Below are positions 45,949 to 56,783 of a stretch of 64,000 nucleotides of DNA, piece by piece (the stretch's first letter is position 1; the number at the start of each line of letters is the position of its first letter). The translations under genes were made by a program, and so were the position numbers. The DNA is from Anthonomus grandis grandis. Lineage: Eukaryota > Arthropoda > Insecta > Coleoptera > Curculionidae. The notes below the pieces were generated by a model. The model worked only from the letters and a program-made list of their open reading frames with translations, was not told where the DNA came from and did no database searches. The DNA lies in assembly GCF_022605725.1 (NCBI RefSeq), contig NC_065551.1:12090001-12154000 (forward strand), read 5' to 3'.

Positions 45949-48141
45949 CAGGGTGTTTGGCGGAGGGTTAGCCAAACTTAGTGGGCATATAGATGGGCTC
46001 AGATAGAAGATATTTTCTTAATAAACTTGTGTTCTAAAAGTCTCGGGTTTTTTTATATCATTGATTTTGTGTTATTTTCAGGATTTTCAAAAAATTATGC
46101 CTTTTGACATCTTTAAATTTTTTCAGCATACTTTTCACGTCTTTTTTACGTTTGTATTTAGTCTGTAATGTATCCTGAATCTAAAAAAATCAATATCAAG
46201 TACAAATAATACCGAAATAATTCGTTTTGAGCTCAAAAAGTTAATATAAGTAGAAAAAAAATTATGAAACATAACTTTAACTTGAGGCAAAAAAAAACTA
46301 AAATCTATCAAGATGTTCGGTTGTTTTAAAAACATCTCCAGTTAATACTCTTTTCAATGATATACGATGTGTAACACAAAGCCGACTAACTTGCCACAAT
46401 TCATGACTAAAGGAAAATAAAGTAAAAAAAAATATTTTTTAAATTTTATGTATTTATTTCAAAATTACAAATTTTGTTGAAACTGCGCTCCCCTGGCTCT
46501 TATACATGCCCTACATCGCCGTCGCATTTCTACTGTCGTAAGGCGAAGTCGCATCTCTTCTCTGACGGTTAGAAAAGCGGCATTGATTCTTTGAATTAAG
46601 TGGTCTAGATTATCAATTTCCACCTCGTACACGAGTTCTTTCGCACGTCCCCATACGTAAAAATCGAGAGGGGTTAAATCAGGGGACCGTGGGGGCCATG
46701 CGATGGGACCTGCTCTTTCGATCCACGAATTGGGAAAAGTATTGTCCAGAAATTCTCTAACGGCGACCCGATAGTGTGCAGGACACCCGTCATTCTGGAA
46801 GTCGATTGGCCCGGTCTTCATTAAATATGGGTATATCAGCCAATAATTGTGGGCGATCATTTTGTAAAAAATGTAAGTAATTGTCCCCGTTGAGGTTTCT
46901 CGGCAAGTAGTGTGGACCGATGAGGTGTCTCCCAATCACACCTGCCCAAACATTAACACTGAATCTTGTTTGGAAAGACTTGGCTCTGGTCAAATGCGGA
47001 TTTACGTTTTTGTTTTCCCAATAATAGATGATTTACGTTTTTGTTTTCCCAATAATGTAAATTATGTTGGTTAAATATCCCCGCACGTGTAATTGTTGAT
47101 TCATCTGTCCATAAGAGGCTTTTTAAAAAGTGTCAATTTTCAACATCTGCGTAAAGCAAAAAGCGGTAAAATTGTACTCGTCGCTCACTATCGGCGTATT
47201 CTTCGGTAGTGTATGCAGCCATTGTGGCGATAATGATACGAAAATAAGGAAAGTCACAAAAACAATATAAAAACTCAATTAACAGCAACAATAACAACAG
47301 TATTAACAATAACAATAATAACTACAGAAACGATACAATACTAAATTAACGACTTGGGTACGTAAGAAAGCTAAAAAGTTACACCACGACAAATGTCAAA
47401 TGACAACAACAATATGTAGCACATATTGTTGTTATCACAACAACAATCCCATAGCATGTTCCACGATCTCCTCATTTGGCCATTCAAAGAATCGATGCCG
47501 CTTTTTCAAACTATCTGAAAAGAGATGCGGCATCGTCTTACGACAGTGGAAATGCGACGGCGACGTAGGGCGTGTATTAGAGCCAGGGGAGCGCAGTTTT
47601 AATAAAATTTGTAATTTTTAAATAAATACATAAAATTAAAAAAAATATTTTTTTTACTTTATTGTCCTTTAAAGTCATGAATTGTGGCAAGTTAGTCGGC
47701 TTTGTGTTACACATCGTATATCATTGAAAAGAGTATTAACTGGAGATGTTTTTAAAACTACCTGAACATCTTGATAGATTTTAGTTTTTTTTTTTTTTGC
47801 GTCAAGTTAAAGTTACCTTTCATAACTTTTTTTGCTACTTGTATTAACTTTTTGAGCTCAAAACGAATTATTTCGGTATTATTTGTACTTGATATTGATT
47901 TTATTAGATTTAGGATACATTACAGACAAAATACAAATGTAAAAAAAAACGTGAAAAATATGCTGAAAAAATTTAAAGATGTCAAAAGGCATAATTTTTT
48001 GAAAATCCTGAAAATAACACAAAATCAATGGTATAAAAAAAACCCGAGACTTTTAGAACACAAGTTTATTAAGAAAATATCTTCTATCTGAGCCTATCTA
48101 TATGCCCACCAAGTTTGACTAACCCTTCGCCAAACACCCTG
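45949..48141 (-). mobile_element. Inner mariner-type element with about 600-bp inverted ends
   Basis: TA at 45947-45948 and 48142-48143; ends CAGGGTGTTTGGCG and, inverted, the same. Arms of roughly 600 bases (45949-46550 and 47540-48141) are close inverted copies, and the left arm includes the last part of the transposase coding region. Length 2193 bp. Confidence 0.85.
46465..47222 (-). pseudogene. DDE_3 transposase, internally deleted
   Basis: It starts MAAYTTEEYADSERRVQFYR at 47222, where the N-terminal DNA-binding part is deleted and fused directly to a later segment. Then SLLWTDESTITRAGIFNQHN (first D), a 31-base tandem duplication at about 46998-47058 that breaks the frame, VWAGVIGRHLIGPHYLPRNL, IDFQNDGCPAHYRVAVREFL (second D) and PPRSPDLTPLDFYVWGRAKE (third). 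It ends CRACIRARGAQFQQNL at 46465. Confidence 0.85.
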
Positions 48142-50047
48142 TATATATTAGTTAAGACAGTCTGAACCCTGCCTTCTAGTTGTTCGAGAGTGGCAGGAGG
48201 TTCAAACTCGTAAACTTACATATCCCCAAAGATAAAAATCAAGGGGTGTAATATCTGGAGACCTAGCTGGCCAATTTACAGCACCGTGGTTTGCGATAAG
48301 TTTGTTGTTACATGCTTGCGTTAACAAGTTTTGAACGTCCCGAGTATTATGTGCGTGACACCCGTCTTGTTGAAACAACACTTCATTCCGTATTTGTTCT
48401 TCAGGTATTATAGCTCTCTTGGTAGGTAATATCTGCTCTTCCAAAAGATTTAAATATCTTTGACCTGTCAGTATTTGGTGATAAATACAGGGTCCAATAA
48501 GGTGATTATCTAAAAACAATTCTATTGATATTTTGAATTTTGAATTGATAATCTAACAAACAATAGCATTTTACTTGAAAATAATTTTGTGGAGTGGATA
48601 ATTAACTTACTATACATACCACACCATACATTAAATCCAAATCTTATTTGTAGCCTACGTTTAGCCACTTCATGAGGATTCTCAGTAGCCCAAAAATGAC
48701 GATTATGCCTGTTGAATATTCCGCAGTTGCTAAAAAACGTCTCGTCAGTCCAAATAATTTTCCTGCTGAAATTATGTATTTCTTGACATTGCCTTATAAA
48801 CCAGTTTGAAAATTATAATCGTCTTGAGTAGTCTGTATCCCTTAAACCTTGAACAATAGTAGGCTTTTATGGACGATATATTTTTTAAGAACCCTTTAAA
48901 TGGTAGTTTTTGGTATATTCATATCAGTTGCAGCTTTTCGAGTCGATGTTTTCTGGTTCGCATTAAAATGGTCTAAAATGTTTTCATCGCGAGATTCATT
49001 GTCCCTTTGATAATTTTCTGGTAGTAGTAGTTGGTATTTCAAAACTTCTATGGTCCAACATTCTAAGGTTCATGACAAGCATGGCGAATATAACATTCCA
49101 ATATGTCAAATTTTTCTTCACTGGTATGTCGCATGGCGATTTTTGGAAGTTACAATTTTAAACAAAACTCACTAAAAACAAACGGAAAGAATTAGATACG
49201 AAAAAACTATTTAACACTAACAAGAACAATAACATGAAATGACCAAGATAAAACTACTAAACAAGATAAAAAGTTAAATCAAATAAATAATATTTTGCAG
49301 AATTGTCAGTAAATGACGCTAAATCATTAAACAATAATACTTGTTTATACGACACATTGCCTCCGTAATCATGGCCTCCGCATTCGTGGCCAACTCCGCG
49401 AAAAATGAAGTTTGTAACTTTTTGATATAAGAATGAAATATTTTTATCATAAAGTCTTACATAATCGTCGTACATAATTTTAAAGGGAAAAAAAGATCTT
49501 TTTAATTTAGCTAAAAAACAAAATGGCCGCCATAAGAAAAAAAGAAGTTGAGGATGGAATCTCAGAACAGAAACGTCGAAAACAAAAACTTCAGAGTTCA
49601 GGTATGCATTGTCCTTAAAAAGTTGTCCCAATAATGTTTTTACAGATTTTACATATACGTTGAAATAAAAAAACTACAGCCCTTTTTCAAAAATAGAACT
49701 TTTCCATTTTTTCTAAATATTTCAAAATCGGAAAAAGATAAAATCGTTCTTAAAGCGGCACTTAATTGGTAACTAAATGCCCTACAATGCCCTTTCCACA
49801 TTTAACCAATTTTCTATCTCCTATAGTTTCCAAGATACCCATACATGTACACCCAATTTGGGCCACACTGTATACACCCTCTCTCCTTTAACTAAACAAT
49901 CTTTTTTCCTAGAACATACTATTTTAAAAGTGTATCAAATTAAATAGATCACTTTTCATATGTTTGAGGCTATAATTTTCTGTTTACTTTATTTTGTGAA
50001 ACACAACTAAAAATATTTTAAGTCAAAGTGTCCTTAATTTTTTTTAG

Positions 50048-50299
50048 GCGAAACTCCATTTAAATGCACCTTCTGTCCAAAAGCATTTACTAGAAAAGAC
50101 CATCTTGTGAACCATGTGAGGCAACATACCGGAGAGTCTCCACACAAGTGCACTTACTGTACAAAGTCTTTCACTAGGAAGGAACATCTGAATAACCATG
50201 TGAGGCAACATACAGGGGAATCGCCGCACAAGTGCCATTTTTGTTCAAAGAGTTTCACTAGGAAGGAACACTTGACGAATCACGTCCGGATTCATACTG
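50048..50299 (+). CDS. crol: crol exon 10: zinc fingers 11-13
   Basis: 252 bases, phase 1-1 (TTTTAG|GCGAAA to ATACTG|GTAACT). Fingers CTFCPKAFTRKDHLVNHVRQ-H, CTYCTKSFTRKEHLNNHVRQ-H and CHFCSKSFTRKEHLTNHVRI-H. As a symmetric exon starting and ending inside the TGE linker it is a self-contained three-finger module. Confidence 0.92.
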
Positions 50300-52378
50300 G
50301 TAACTATTAACATTTTCTTAATATAGTTTTTTTAACGTTTTCCCATTACCGTAGTCTAAAGGGTTGGACAAATTAATGGCTTTTCTTATTTATTTCTGGT
50401 CTGAGTGGTCCAGTAATATACACTCCGTATGCACCTTTTTAGCCGAACTTGGCTTACCTTAAGTATGTTTTTCAAGGTTTATAATGGATAATTTAGTTCA
50501 GCAAAGAGTTGAACAATTAAAATAATAAAATAAAGTAACAGTGGAGTTAAGTTAGTGTTTGATGACAAAACTTGTTGTAGAAGAAAGAATAAACTAAAGT
50601 CTGACTAGTTAAAATTTCAAGTAAAATAAAGAGAAAAATATACAGAGCCGGAGAACCAATCTACCAGGCTGCTATACTATAAAAATACTTTTAAAGAGAG
50701 AGCTTCTTAAAATTAAATACTAAAAATTTACAGTAGCACAATATATCCCGCCACGCACAGTGTCCCTGCTTTAAAAAATATATATACCTATCAAGCCTCT
50801 CCAGAAATGTGTCCTATAAACCTCTAAATATTTCCAATTATTATATGCATATTTAGGAAACTAATAAAAATAATCTTAGGATATCTGAAGCTGTGTATAC
50901 CAATACAAAACTCAAGCATATACTCGTGGTTCTTCGTAGCCGGCCACGTTTTGCCTTACAGGAGTTACTTGTTACAAATAGTCATAATATATCAGGTGAT
51001 ACCAATTAATAAATTCATAAATGCAAATACTGAATATGTAGGTAAATATAAATAATACTAAAAGGTTTTCAATAATAAGATATTGAAACAATGTGAGGTT
51101 GAACTCTGTGAGGTGTGGAACCGCAAGATATTAGTGGTATAAAACAGTTGGAAAAAAAGGAAATAAATACAATTTTTAAATAATAGGCCACAAAGTTCAA
51201 CTCTCCAATGACTCTTTAAATATATGTTCTTCAAGTTTAAAAAAAAAAAAAACAGGTATTCTTATCAAGGTACTTGGCTCTCAGCACACAGCAGCCAAAA
51301 TTCTAGACTCCAAAGACACCAAAACACCAACCCAGAACCAAATGCAGGTTTCCACGCTTCACCTCTTCGACCACAGTACACACACTCTAGTAGCAAGTTA
51401 GAGTAGATGTCTGCTACAGCCAAATCCATATTAGGCTGCACAATTTAAGTGGGATCCCATAGAACCCAGTTTCACATAGAAATTAGTTCCTCCAAAATTG
51501 TCCCAAACCAGAAAAACTCTAAAACAACTTTTAGAAAAATGGGTACAAAGTTTAGCCTTGAGAAACTTCCCAAAACTCATATATGAAATTATCTACAAAA
51601 CATGTGAAAATTATCAAAAGATCTGCTTACCTCAATATTAGAGAGTTTGCCTCGAAAAAAACAGTTGACAATTAGTAATGCCATAATTTTTGCCGATGTA
51701 ATATGGGCATGTGAAAAGTTTTTAGGGTTTTAAATCGCCATCAAAATCCAGTAAAATCAAATACTAAATAAGTTGCACTTTGAGTTTACTTTACCCTCAT
51801 TTAGTCAGATAGAACCCCTATACGGGATAATTCGAAAAGAAAACTGTTTGACTAATGCACTTGTTTACTGCATGGTTCTGGCACACCAAAAGACGAAGTA
51901 CCAATCGAAAATTACACTATAGTTTTTCTAAAGAGCAACAAAATTTTTTATAAAAAAACTAATCTTAAAATTTACTTTTACCAGGTTGGTAATTGTCAAT
52001 AATCACAACTGTCAATAAACGGCATGTAGTACAATATTCAGAATGTGACACTAGAAGAAGAAAACTGTAACAAGGAACAGACAAGAACTGGATTTCATCT
52101 TAACCATCTTGGTTACTGGAGAGGGCGTTACTAATAGTAATTTGTAATTTTTTTTTAATCTTTACCTTTTAAAGTCTAATAGTATCTGAAATAAAACCAA
52201 AACTAACCAATAAATAAAGGCTACTAAAAGGGAGTAATCGGTAGATATGTTAGGGCTTATAAACATAGGTTTTCACATGAAATTAAAAATATGTCAAAAA
52301 CGGTTACACTTAGGTATAGGACATTATACATAAAATATACCTAGAATTTCATGTGGAAGCCAAAAATGTAAAAATATA
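50300..52378. other. crol intron 10, left part
   Basis: About 2 kb of AT-rich DNA with no recognised coding or terminal-repeat signal. One short ORF at 51224-51406 has no motif. A block at 52280-52370 (CACATGAAATT... and its inverse AATTTCATGTG) hints at a small inverted repeat. Confidence 0.4.
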
Positions 52379-52547
52379 CAGGATGTCCCATTTAAAATAA
52401 CGAAGTTGACACCTACTTCCGGTATAACCGAAAACGTCACAACTGTCAAAATATTTTAGTTGTATATCGACTGTGCCAAATTTTCAAAATTTTTGAATAA
52501 TTAGTTTCCGAAATATTGATCGCGTCTATTCGTCGTGAGATACCCTG
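52379..52547. repeat. Probable short MITE
   Basis: Bounded by TA (52377-52378, 52548-52549), starts CAGGATGTCCC and ends TACCCTG. The inverted similarity is limited to the terminal 10 or so bases, so this is a candidate only. It directly abuts the LINE fragment that follows. Confidence 0.5.
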
Positions 52548-52549
52548 TA

Positions 52550-53700
52550 TAATATTGGTGGGTGATTTTAATATTGACTTTTTAAAAGTAGAGTAATAGA
52601 TTAAGATTTCTTTTGAAAAGTTTTAATTTGACACAAAATATTGCTAAACCTACCAGAATAGACTTAAATACAAGTAATGTATTTAGTAGTCTTATTGACT
52701 TCATAATATCTAATAAACAATTAATATCCAAAAAATCACAACCAACTCCAATTTCAGAGACAATATCCGATCAAAATTTAATTTTTTCCATTTTTGAATA
52801 TGAGAACGTTAGAAATCAAGCACATATATTGTTTCGAGATTACAATAATTCAAACTACAACAATTTTATTATGGATGGATTGGCCATTCCATGGGAATGT
52901 ATTTATTATTTAATAAATATGGACAATAAAATAATTTTTTTCAATAAAAACATAGCCATTTGCTTCAATCCATTGGTCAATATTATTAACGAATGCATTT
53001 TACGTCAAAAATATCCATCAATGGGGAAAAAGGCAATCATAAAACCTATAGCTAAAATAGTAGATCCGAAGGAAATTTAAGATTTAAGATCAATAAGTAT
53101 ACTGTCAGGTATATCTAAGGCTGAATCTTTCAATATAATTCCGGTTTGCCTATCTGGATTTAGAAAAATTTTAGCACTTAAACGGCTTTAGTAAACATAT
53201 TAAACGACATAAGAATTAAAGAGGAACAACATCGTCCTACTTGTATGGCATTACTGGACTTAATAAAGCCTTCGATACCATAAATCACGAATTATTATTA
53301 CCAAAATTACAATTTTTTGGTGTGTCACGTGAGGATATCAATTTTTTAAAGGATTATCTATATATATATTATATAGATAATCCTATATAATATATATATA
53401 TATATATTATAGTCTCCACATTTATACCATGTAATCGAGGAGTACCCCAGCGGTCGATACTCTCACCCCTGCTTTTTCAATATATGTGTGAAATATGCAG
53501 GAAAGTACTCGAGATTACAACGGTTATAAAACTGACAAACAAAATCTTTTTGTATTTGTTTGTAAATTTAAAATATAACAGAAAATTCAAAACAAAGGTA
53601 TTCACAAGAATCAACAACGTTATTTATCTCTTTGAAATTAAATTTTCTGAGTATAATGGTAATGGACAAGGCTAATCATACCACCATGCGCAAATATGTT
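52550..53700 (+). pseudogene. LINE remnant: endonuclease end to RT palm
   Basis: It opens with IGGDFNIDFLKVE (the endonuclease GDFN motif), then NLTQNIAKPTRIDLNTSN, a 155-codon open stretch, KAIIKPIAKIVDPKEI and DLRSISILSGISKA (RT 'YRPISIL'). Later LNKAFDTINHELLLPKLQFF and GVPQRSILSP-like text follow at 53440. An AT-repeat tract at 53355-53410 has expanded inside the palm region. Non-functional. Confidence 0.7.
53355..53411. repeat. TA-rich microsatellite/palindrome
   Basis: TATATA runs flanked by ATTATCTATATA and TATATAGATAAT, so the tract is also palindromic. It interrupts the LINE palm domain. Confidence 0.8.
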
Positions 53701-54119
53701 TCTACAGTATTTCGCCATAACGCTATAACTAGAAATATGAATTCGTTTATTCGGTCTTAGTTAATGTTCTGTTAATTGTAAAATAGCAGGATAGTCCAAA
53801 TGATCTAACAATAGCTCTAGCTCATTACTGTTAGCTCTTACCGACTGCATATTTAGTAAAAGAGTGTTTAATCTTAATGTGCAAAAAAGAATTATCAGAA
53901 CCTGAGATATTTTGGTTGTGGGTATAGTTTTTATCGTGCTCCAAAGCTGGACAAGGATTGGAAAATTTTAAAATAATTCAGTATGGCAAATGTGGCATTT
54001 ATCACACATTTTCGAGTTCAATCTCTTGAGTTTTCAGAGAATCTTTTATTAAATATACCAATTAAATAAATATTGAATATTAAATTCTGTTTCTCCGTGC
54101 TTTTAGATCTAGCAATTTT

Positions 54120-54570
54120 CTTTTCTAGCATAAAAAGCCCAATTTTTTATCTCTTCATATTCTTTTTTTAGGATTTCTTAGGTTCTCGAGCATTTTGTTG
54201 CTGTGTTCTATACAGTCTTCCATTCAATAATACGTAAAATTAGAATTATCTTCGTTTTGCTTTTGATCCAAAATATGCAATTCTTTTCGGTTTTTTTGCT
54301 CGCCATTAGGTTCCTTTAATCATTTTTCATTCTTCTTCCTCCCTTACACCAGAAGACCAAGAAAATGTCGATTTTTGAAGAAAGCAAACAGGTTTTCTAA
54401 TCTCATGTTTGCGATTTTTGCTTTTCCTTTATTTAGTGATGCACAATAAAGATAAAACCTTTTTCGATACTCTTCCTCATTATGGCGTTCTTGGTGACTT
54501 TTTCTCACAGACATAACGATAAAAACAAGCAGCAGTATAACAGGTTTTACTAATACACGCCTGTAATATA
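54120..54570 (-). pseudogene. Unrecognised decayed coding-like stretch
   Basis: From ATG at 54514 the minus strand gives MSVRKSHQERHNEEEYRKRF, YLYCASLNKGKAKIANMRLE and NLFAFFKNRHFLGLLV to a stop at 54344. In another frame it continues PNGEQKNRKELHILDQKQNE, then MEDCIEHSNKMLENLRNPKK and EYEEIKNWAFYARKENC to about 54110. Upstream in frame lies a hydrophobic segment VLVKPVILLLVFIV. The charged, protein-like composition over two frames suggests a broken gene or retro-copy. I do not recognise it. Confidence 0.35.
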
Positions 54571-55273
54571 CACTTCTCCAAGAAATTAACGCACCACTTT
54601 AATAAATCTATTTTTTTTGTAAACAGGCAAAGAATAAAAAATTAAATTTCCCCAGATTTATTCTACGTTTTATATAGTGTTAACCTCTTCTCGTCAGATA
54701 ATGTCTGACTTTCTCAACGTGAGGTCTGGCATTGTCTTGCATTAGTAAGAAATTTTCGCCGCTATAAGGGGCGAATGGTACCACATGTTGCTCCAGAATC
54801 TCCAATATGTACCTTTCATGTACTATTCTATCTATCACGGTTCCATTTTGTATGACCACTGGATGTTAAATTGTATTCTTTAAGTCGCTGGCGAACAGTT
54901 TCAGTACTAATTTGTATAGCATGTCGTCTCGAAGCTGAATTTGTAGACTTCGATGTGTTAAAAAGATATTAGAGATAGACGCAAATAAAAATTATCATCA
55001 AATAAACAGTATTCGAATAATAATACTTCTCGAATTCGTGGACACTTTGAATTTGAATTAGTACATTTTGTGCGTATTTCTGTTTTGTTGCAGAAAAAAC
55101 TATAGCGATAACTACAGTCAACAAATACCGAGTTTATGAATAGTATATACCAGGGGCTTGCAAAATATAACATTATAATGGACATTTTTATTAACTCTAA
55201 TAAAATATTTTAATATTTCAAAGTGATGCTTGAAAGTGATATTTCAAAGTGATGAAGATTTCTTGGAGAAGTG
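54571..55273 (-). mobile_element. Deletion derivative of a Tc1/mariner element, 703 bp
   Basis: TA flanks (54569-54570, 55274-55275) and inverted ends CACTTCTCCAAGAAAT / ATTTCTTGGAGAAGTG. On the minus strand ASRRHAIQISTETVRQRLKE-YNL (54950), then VHERYILEILEQHVVPFAPY-like sequence and LLMQDNARPHVEKVRHYL (54740) identify a Tc1/mariner transposase centre with its second catalytic D. Most of the gene is deleted. Confidence 0.8.
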
Positions 55274-55409
55274 TAGAACTTTAATTACTAAAAATCCTAT
55301 CAATCTAACACATATTTTAGCATTATGAAATAAAATCCTGTCAACTAAATATAAGTTGGTAGCGACCAGGTTTACTGTATGTATTCTTACATAATTATGT
55401 AATTCTTAG

Positions 55410-55628
55410 GCGAATCTCCCCATCGTTGTGAATTCTGCGGTAAAACATTCACGAGAAAAGAACATTTGACCAATCACTTGAGGCAACACACAGGAGAAAC
55501 GCCGCATTGCTGCAATGTCTGTTCGAAACCGTTTACGAAAAAGGAGCAGCTTTTAGTCCATATGCGATCTCATACCGGAGAACGACCGTTCGCGTGTAAC
55601 GAGTGCGGCAAATCATTCCCACTCAAAG
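55410..55628 (+). CDS. crol: crol exon 11: zinc fingers 14-16
   Basis: 219 bases, phase 1-1 (CTTAG|GCGAAT to CAAAG|GTAACT). Fingers CEFCGKTFTRKEHLTNHLRQ-H, CNVCSKPFTKKEQLLVHMRS-H and the first part of CNECGKSFPLK. The change from TRKEHL to PLKGN marks the last, more divergent fingers of Crol. Confidence 0.92.
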
Positions 55629-55685
55629 GTAACTTCTTAATTTTTTACATCCTTCAATTTTAAATAAATATTCTTAAATTTCTAG

Positions 55686-55940
55686 GTAATCTTCTATTCC
55701 ATCAACGTTCTCACAACAAGGGCCAACAGGCCGAACGTCCGTTCAGATGCGACCTGTGTGCGAAGGACTTTATGTGCAAAGGACATTTGGTGTCGCACAG
55801 GCGAAGCCACGGAGGTGAAAAACCGTTCGGGTGCACCGAATGCGGAAAATCGTTTGCGGAAAAAGGAAATTTGGTGCGGCACAGTCGAAAACACGCCCTG
55901 GATAGGGAGAAAGCTGAGCAGCGCGCTATTGCTGCACAAG
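55686..55940 (+). CDS. crol: crol exon 12: zinc fingers 16-18
   Basis: 255 bases, phase 1-1 (TCTAG|GTAATC to CACAAG|GTATTT). It finishes finger 16 (GNLLFHQRSHNKGQQAERPF), then CDLCAKDFMCKGHLVSHRRS-H and CTECGKSFAEKGNLVRHSRK-H, followed by ALDREKAEQRAIAAQ. If the donor is ignored the frame runs 21 more codons to TAG at 56000-56002, a possible alternative end; otherwise a further exon lies outside the window. Confidence 0.88.
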
Positions 55941-56783
55941 GTATTTTTTTAATCAATTTTTTAATCATTTTTCAACACGTACTTAGAATATTTAAAGACT
56001 AGAATAAGTAAACAACGAGTTTGTTTGACTTCAAGATGTGCTCAGGGGCATGGTTTGTTTCCAAAAATGTTCACCCATTCTCCGTTGTCAAGTTTACATA
56101 CATTTCATATGTTACAAAAGAGGACTTTTTCAGCTATATATTAACACATACAGGGTGTTAACTAATTGAGTGTTGTGTGTGAGTGTTGTTCTTTCTTGGG
56201 TGATTAAAAAAAATTATATCAACAAAATATGTCCTAAGCCTCTTAGTTTTTTAATCATTAAAAAGATAATATTGCAGATATTTTTATGAAATTTGGTACA
56301 CACTTTTTGATCACTAAGGAGCAATTTCTGACATAATAGTTGAAATTTTTACAAGTGACGTCTGTATGGGGTATGATTTAAATATTTTTGCAGAAAAAAA
56401 TGATACGCCACTGATTCTTTTAAAATCCAAAATTGTTTTTGAAATCTTCATTTATTTTAGAACAAATATTGCCTCTTGTCTTAATTTCATACGACGCACC
56501 GTTTTCGCGCAAAAAAATAAATACCTCAAATAATTTACAGCAATTGTTGGAAGTGTCCAAAAAATATCGCAATGCGAAAACTCTCAAAAATATAAATAAA
56601 CAGCTTATCAGCAAATAAAGAAATTCCAATGAGGGTAAAGCAAAAGAATGTTGTTTATTAGTTTTGATGAAAGAGGAGTTATTTCTCTGTGGACAAATGT
56701 ATGGAAACATTTAATAAAATCATAATAATTGGTTACTACAAGCTGTTTAACGGTAAGATTTTGTTTGAGTGAAGACGGGCGTC

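Larger units (their letters stand above)
45842..49134 (-). pseudogene. DDE_3 transposase split by another transposon
   Basis: Start MRHTSEEKFDILECYIRHAC at 49134. A decayed middle follows, then FLDNHLIGPCIYHQILTGQR, VLFQQDGCHAHNTRDVQNLL (second catalytic D) and VNWPARSPDITPLDFYLWGY (third) at 48400-48215, and LEQLEGRVQTVLTN at 48150. Here the inner element intervenes. The frame resumes at 45946 as YKNSLRKVTIYIVKCYRSVL, then KKCEKCFNKNGCHFE and a stop. First catalytic residue region is decayed. Confidence 0.8.
45257..49870 (-). mobile_element. Outer mariner-type element with about 400-bp inverted ends
   Basis: TA (45255-45256 and 49871-49872) flanks CAGTGTGGCCCAAATTGTGT and its inverse. Inverted similarity extends to about 45660 / 49480. 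It carries a minus-strand transposase that is split by a second element at 45949-48141. The whole unit lies in crol intron 9. Confidence 0.85.
14325..55940 (+). other. crol: crooked legs (crol) gene, 12 coding exons seen
   Basis: This is a C2H2 zinc-finger transcription factor orthologous to Drosophila crooked legs, an ecdysone-pathway nuclear regulator of leg, wing and adhesion genes. Exons: 14325-14384, 26707-26889, 26947-27162, 27218-27463, 28990-29212, 29404-29900, 44301-44629, 44762-44929, 44996-45231, 50048-50299, 55410-55628, 55686-55940. All junctions are GT-AG and phases agree, giving about 961 codons, close to the length I recall for Drosophila Crol. The first half is Q/N-rich; the second has 18 C2H2 fingers, mostly of the repeated FTRKEHL-NHVRQHTGE type typical of Crol. 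The large introns are packed with transposons. The C-terminal end is uncertain. Confidence 0.85.

Noticed and set aside
53355..53411. Possible CRISPR-like or satellite array
   Set aside because: It is only a TA microsatellite with a palindromic edge; CRISPR arrays are not expected in an insect genome and no spacer structure exists.
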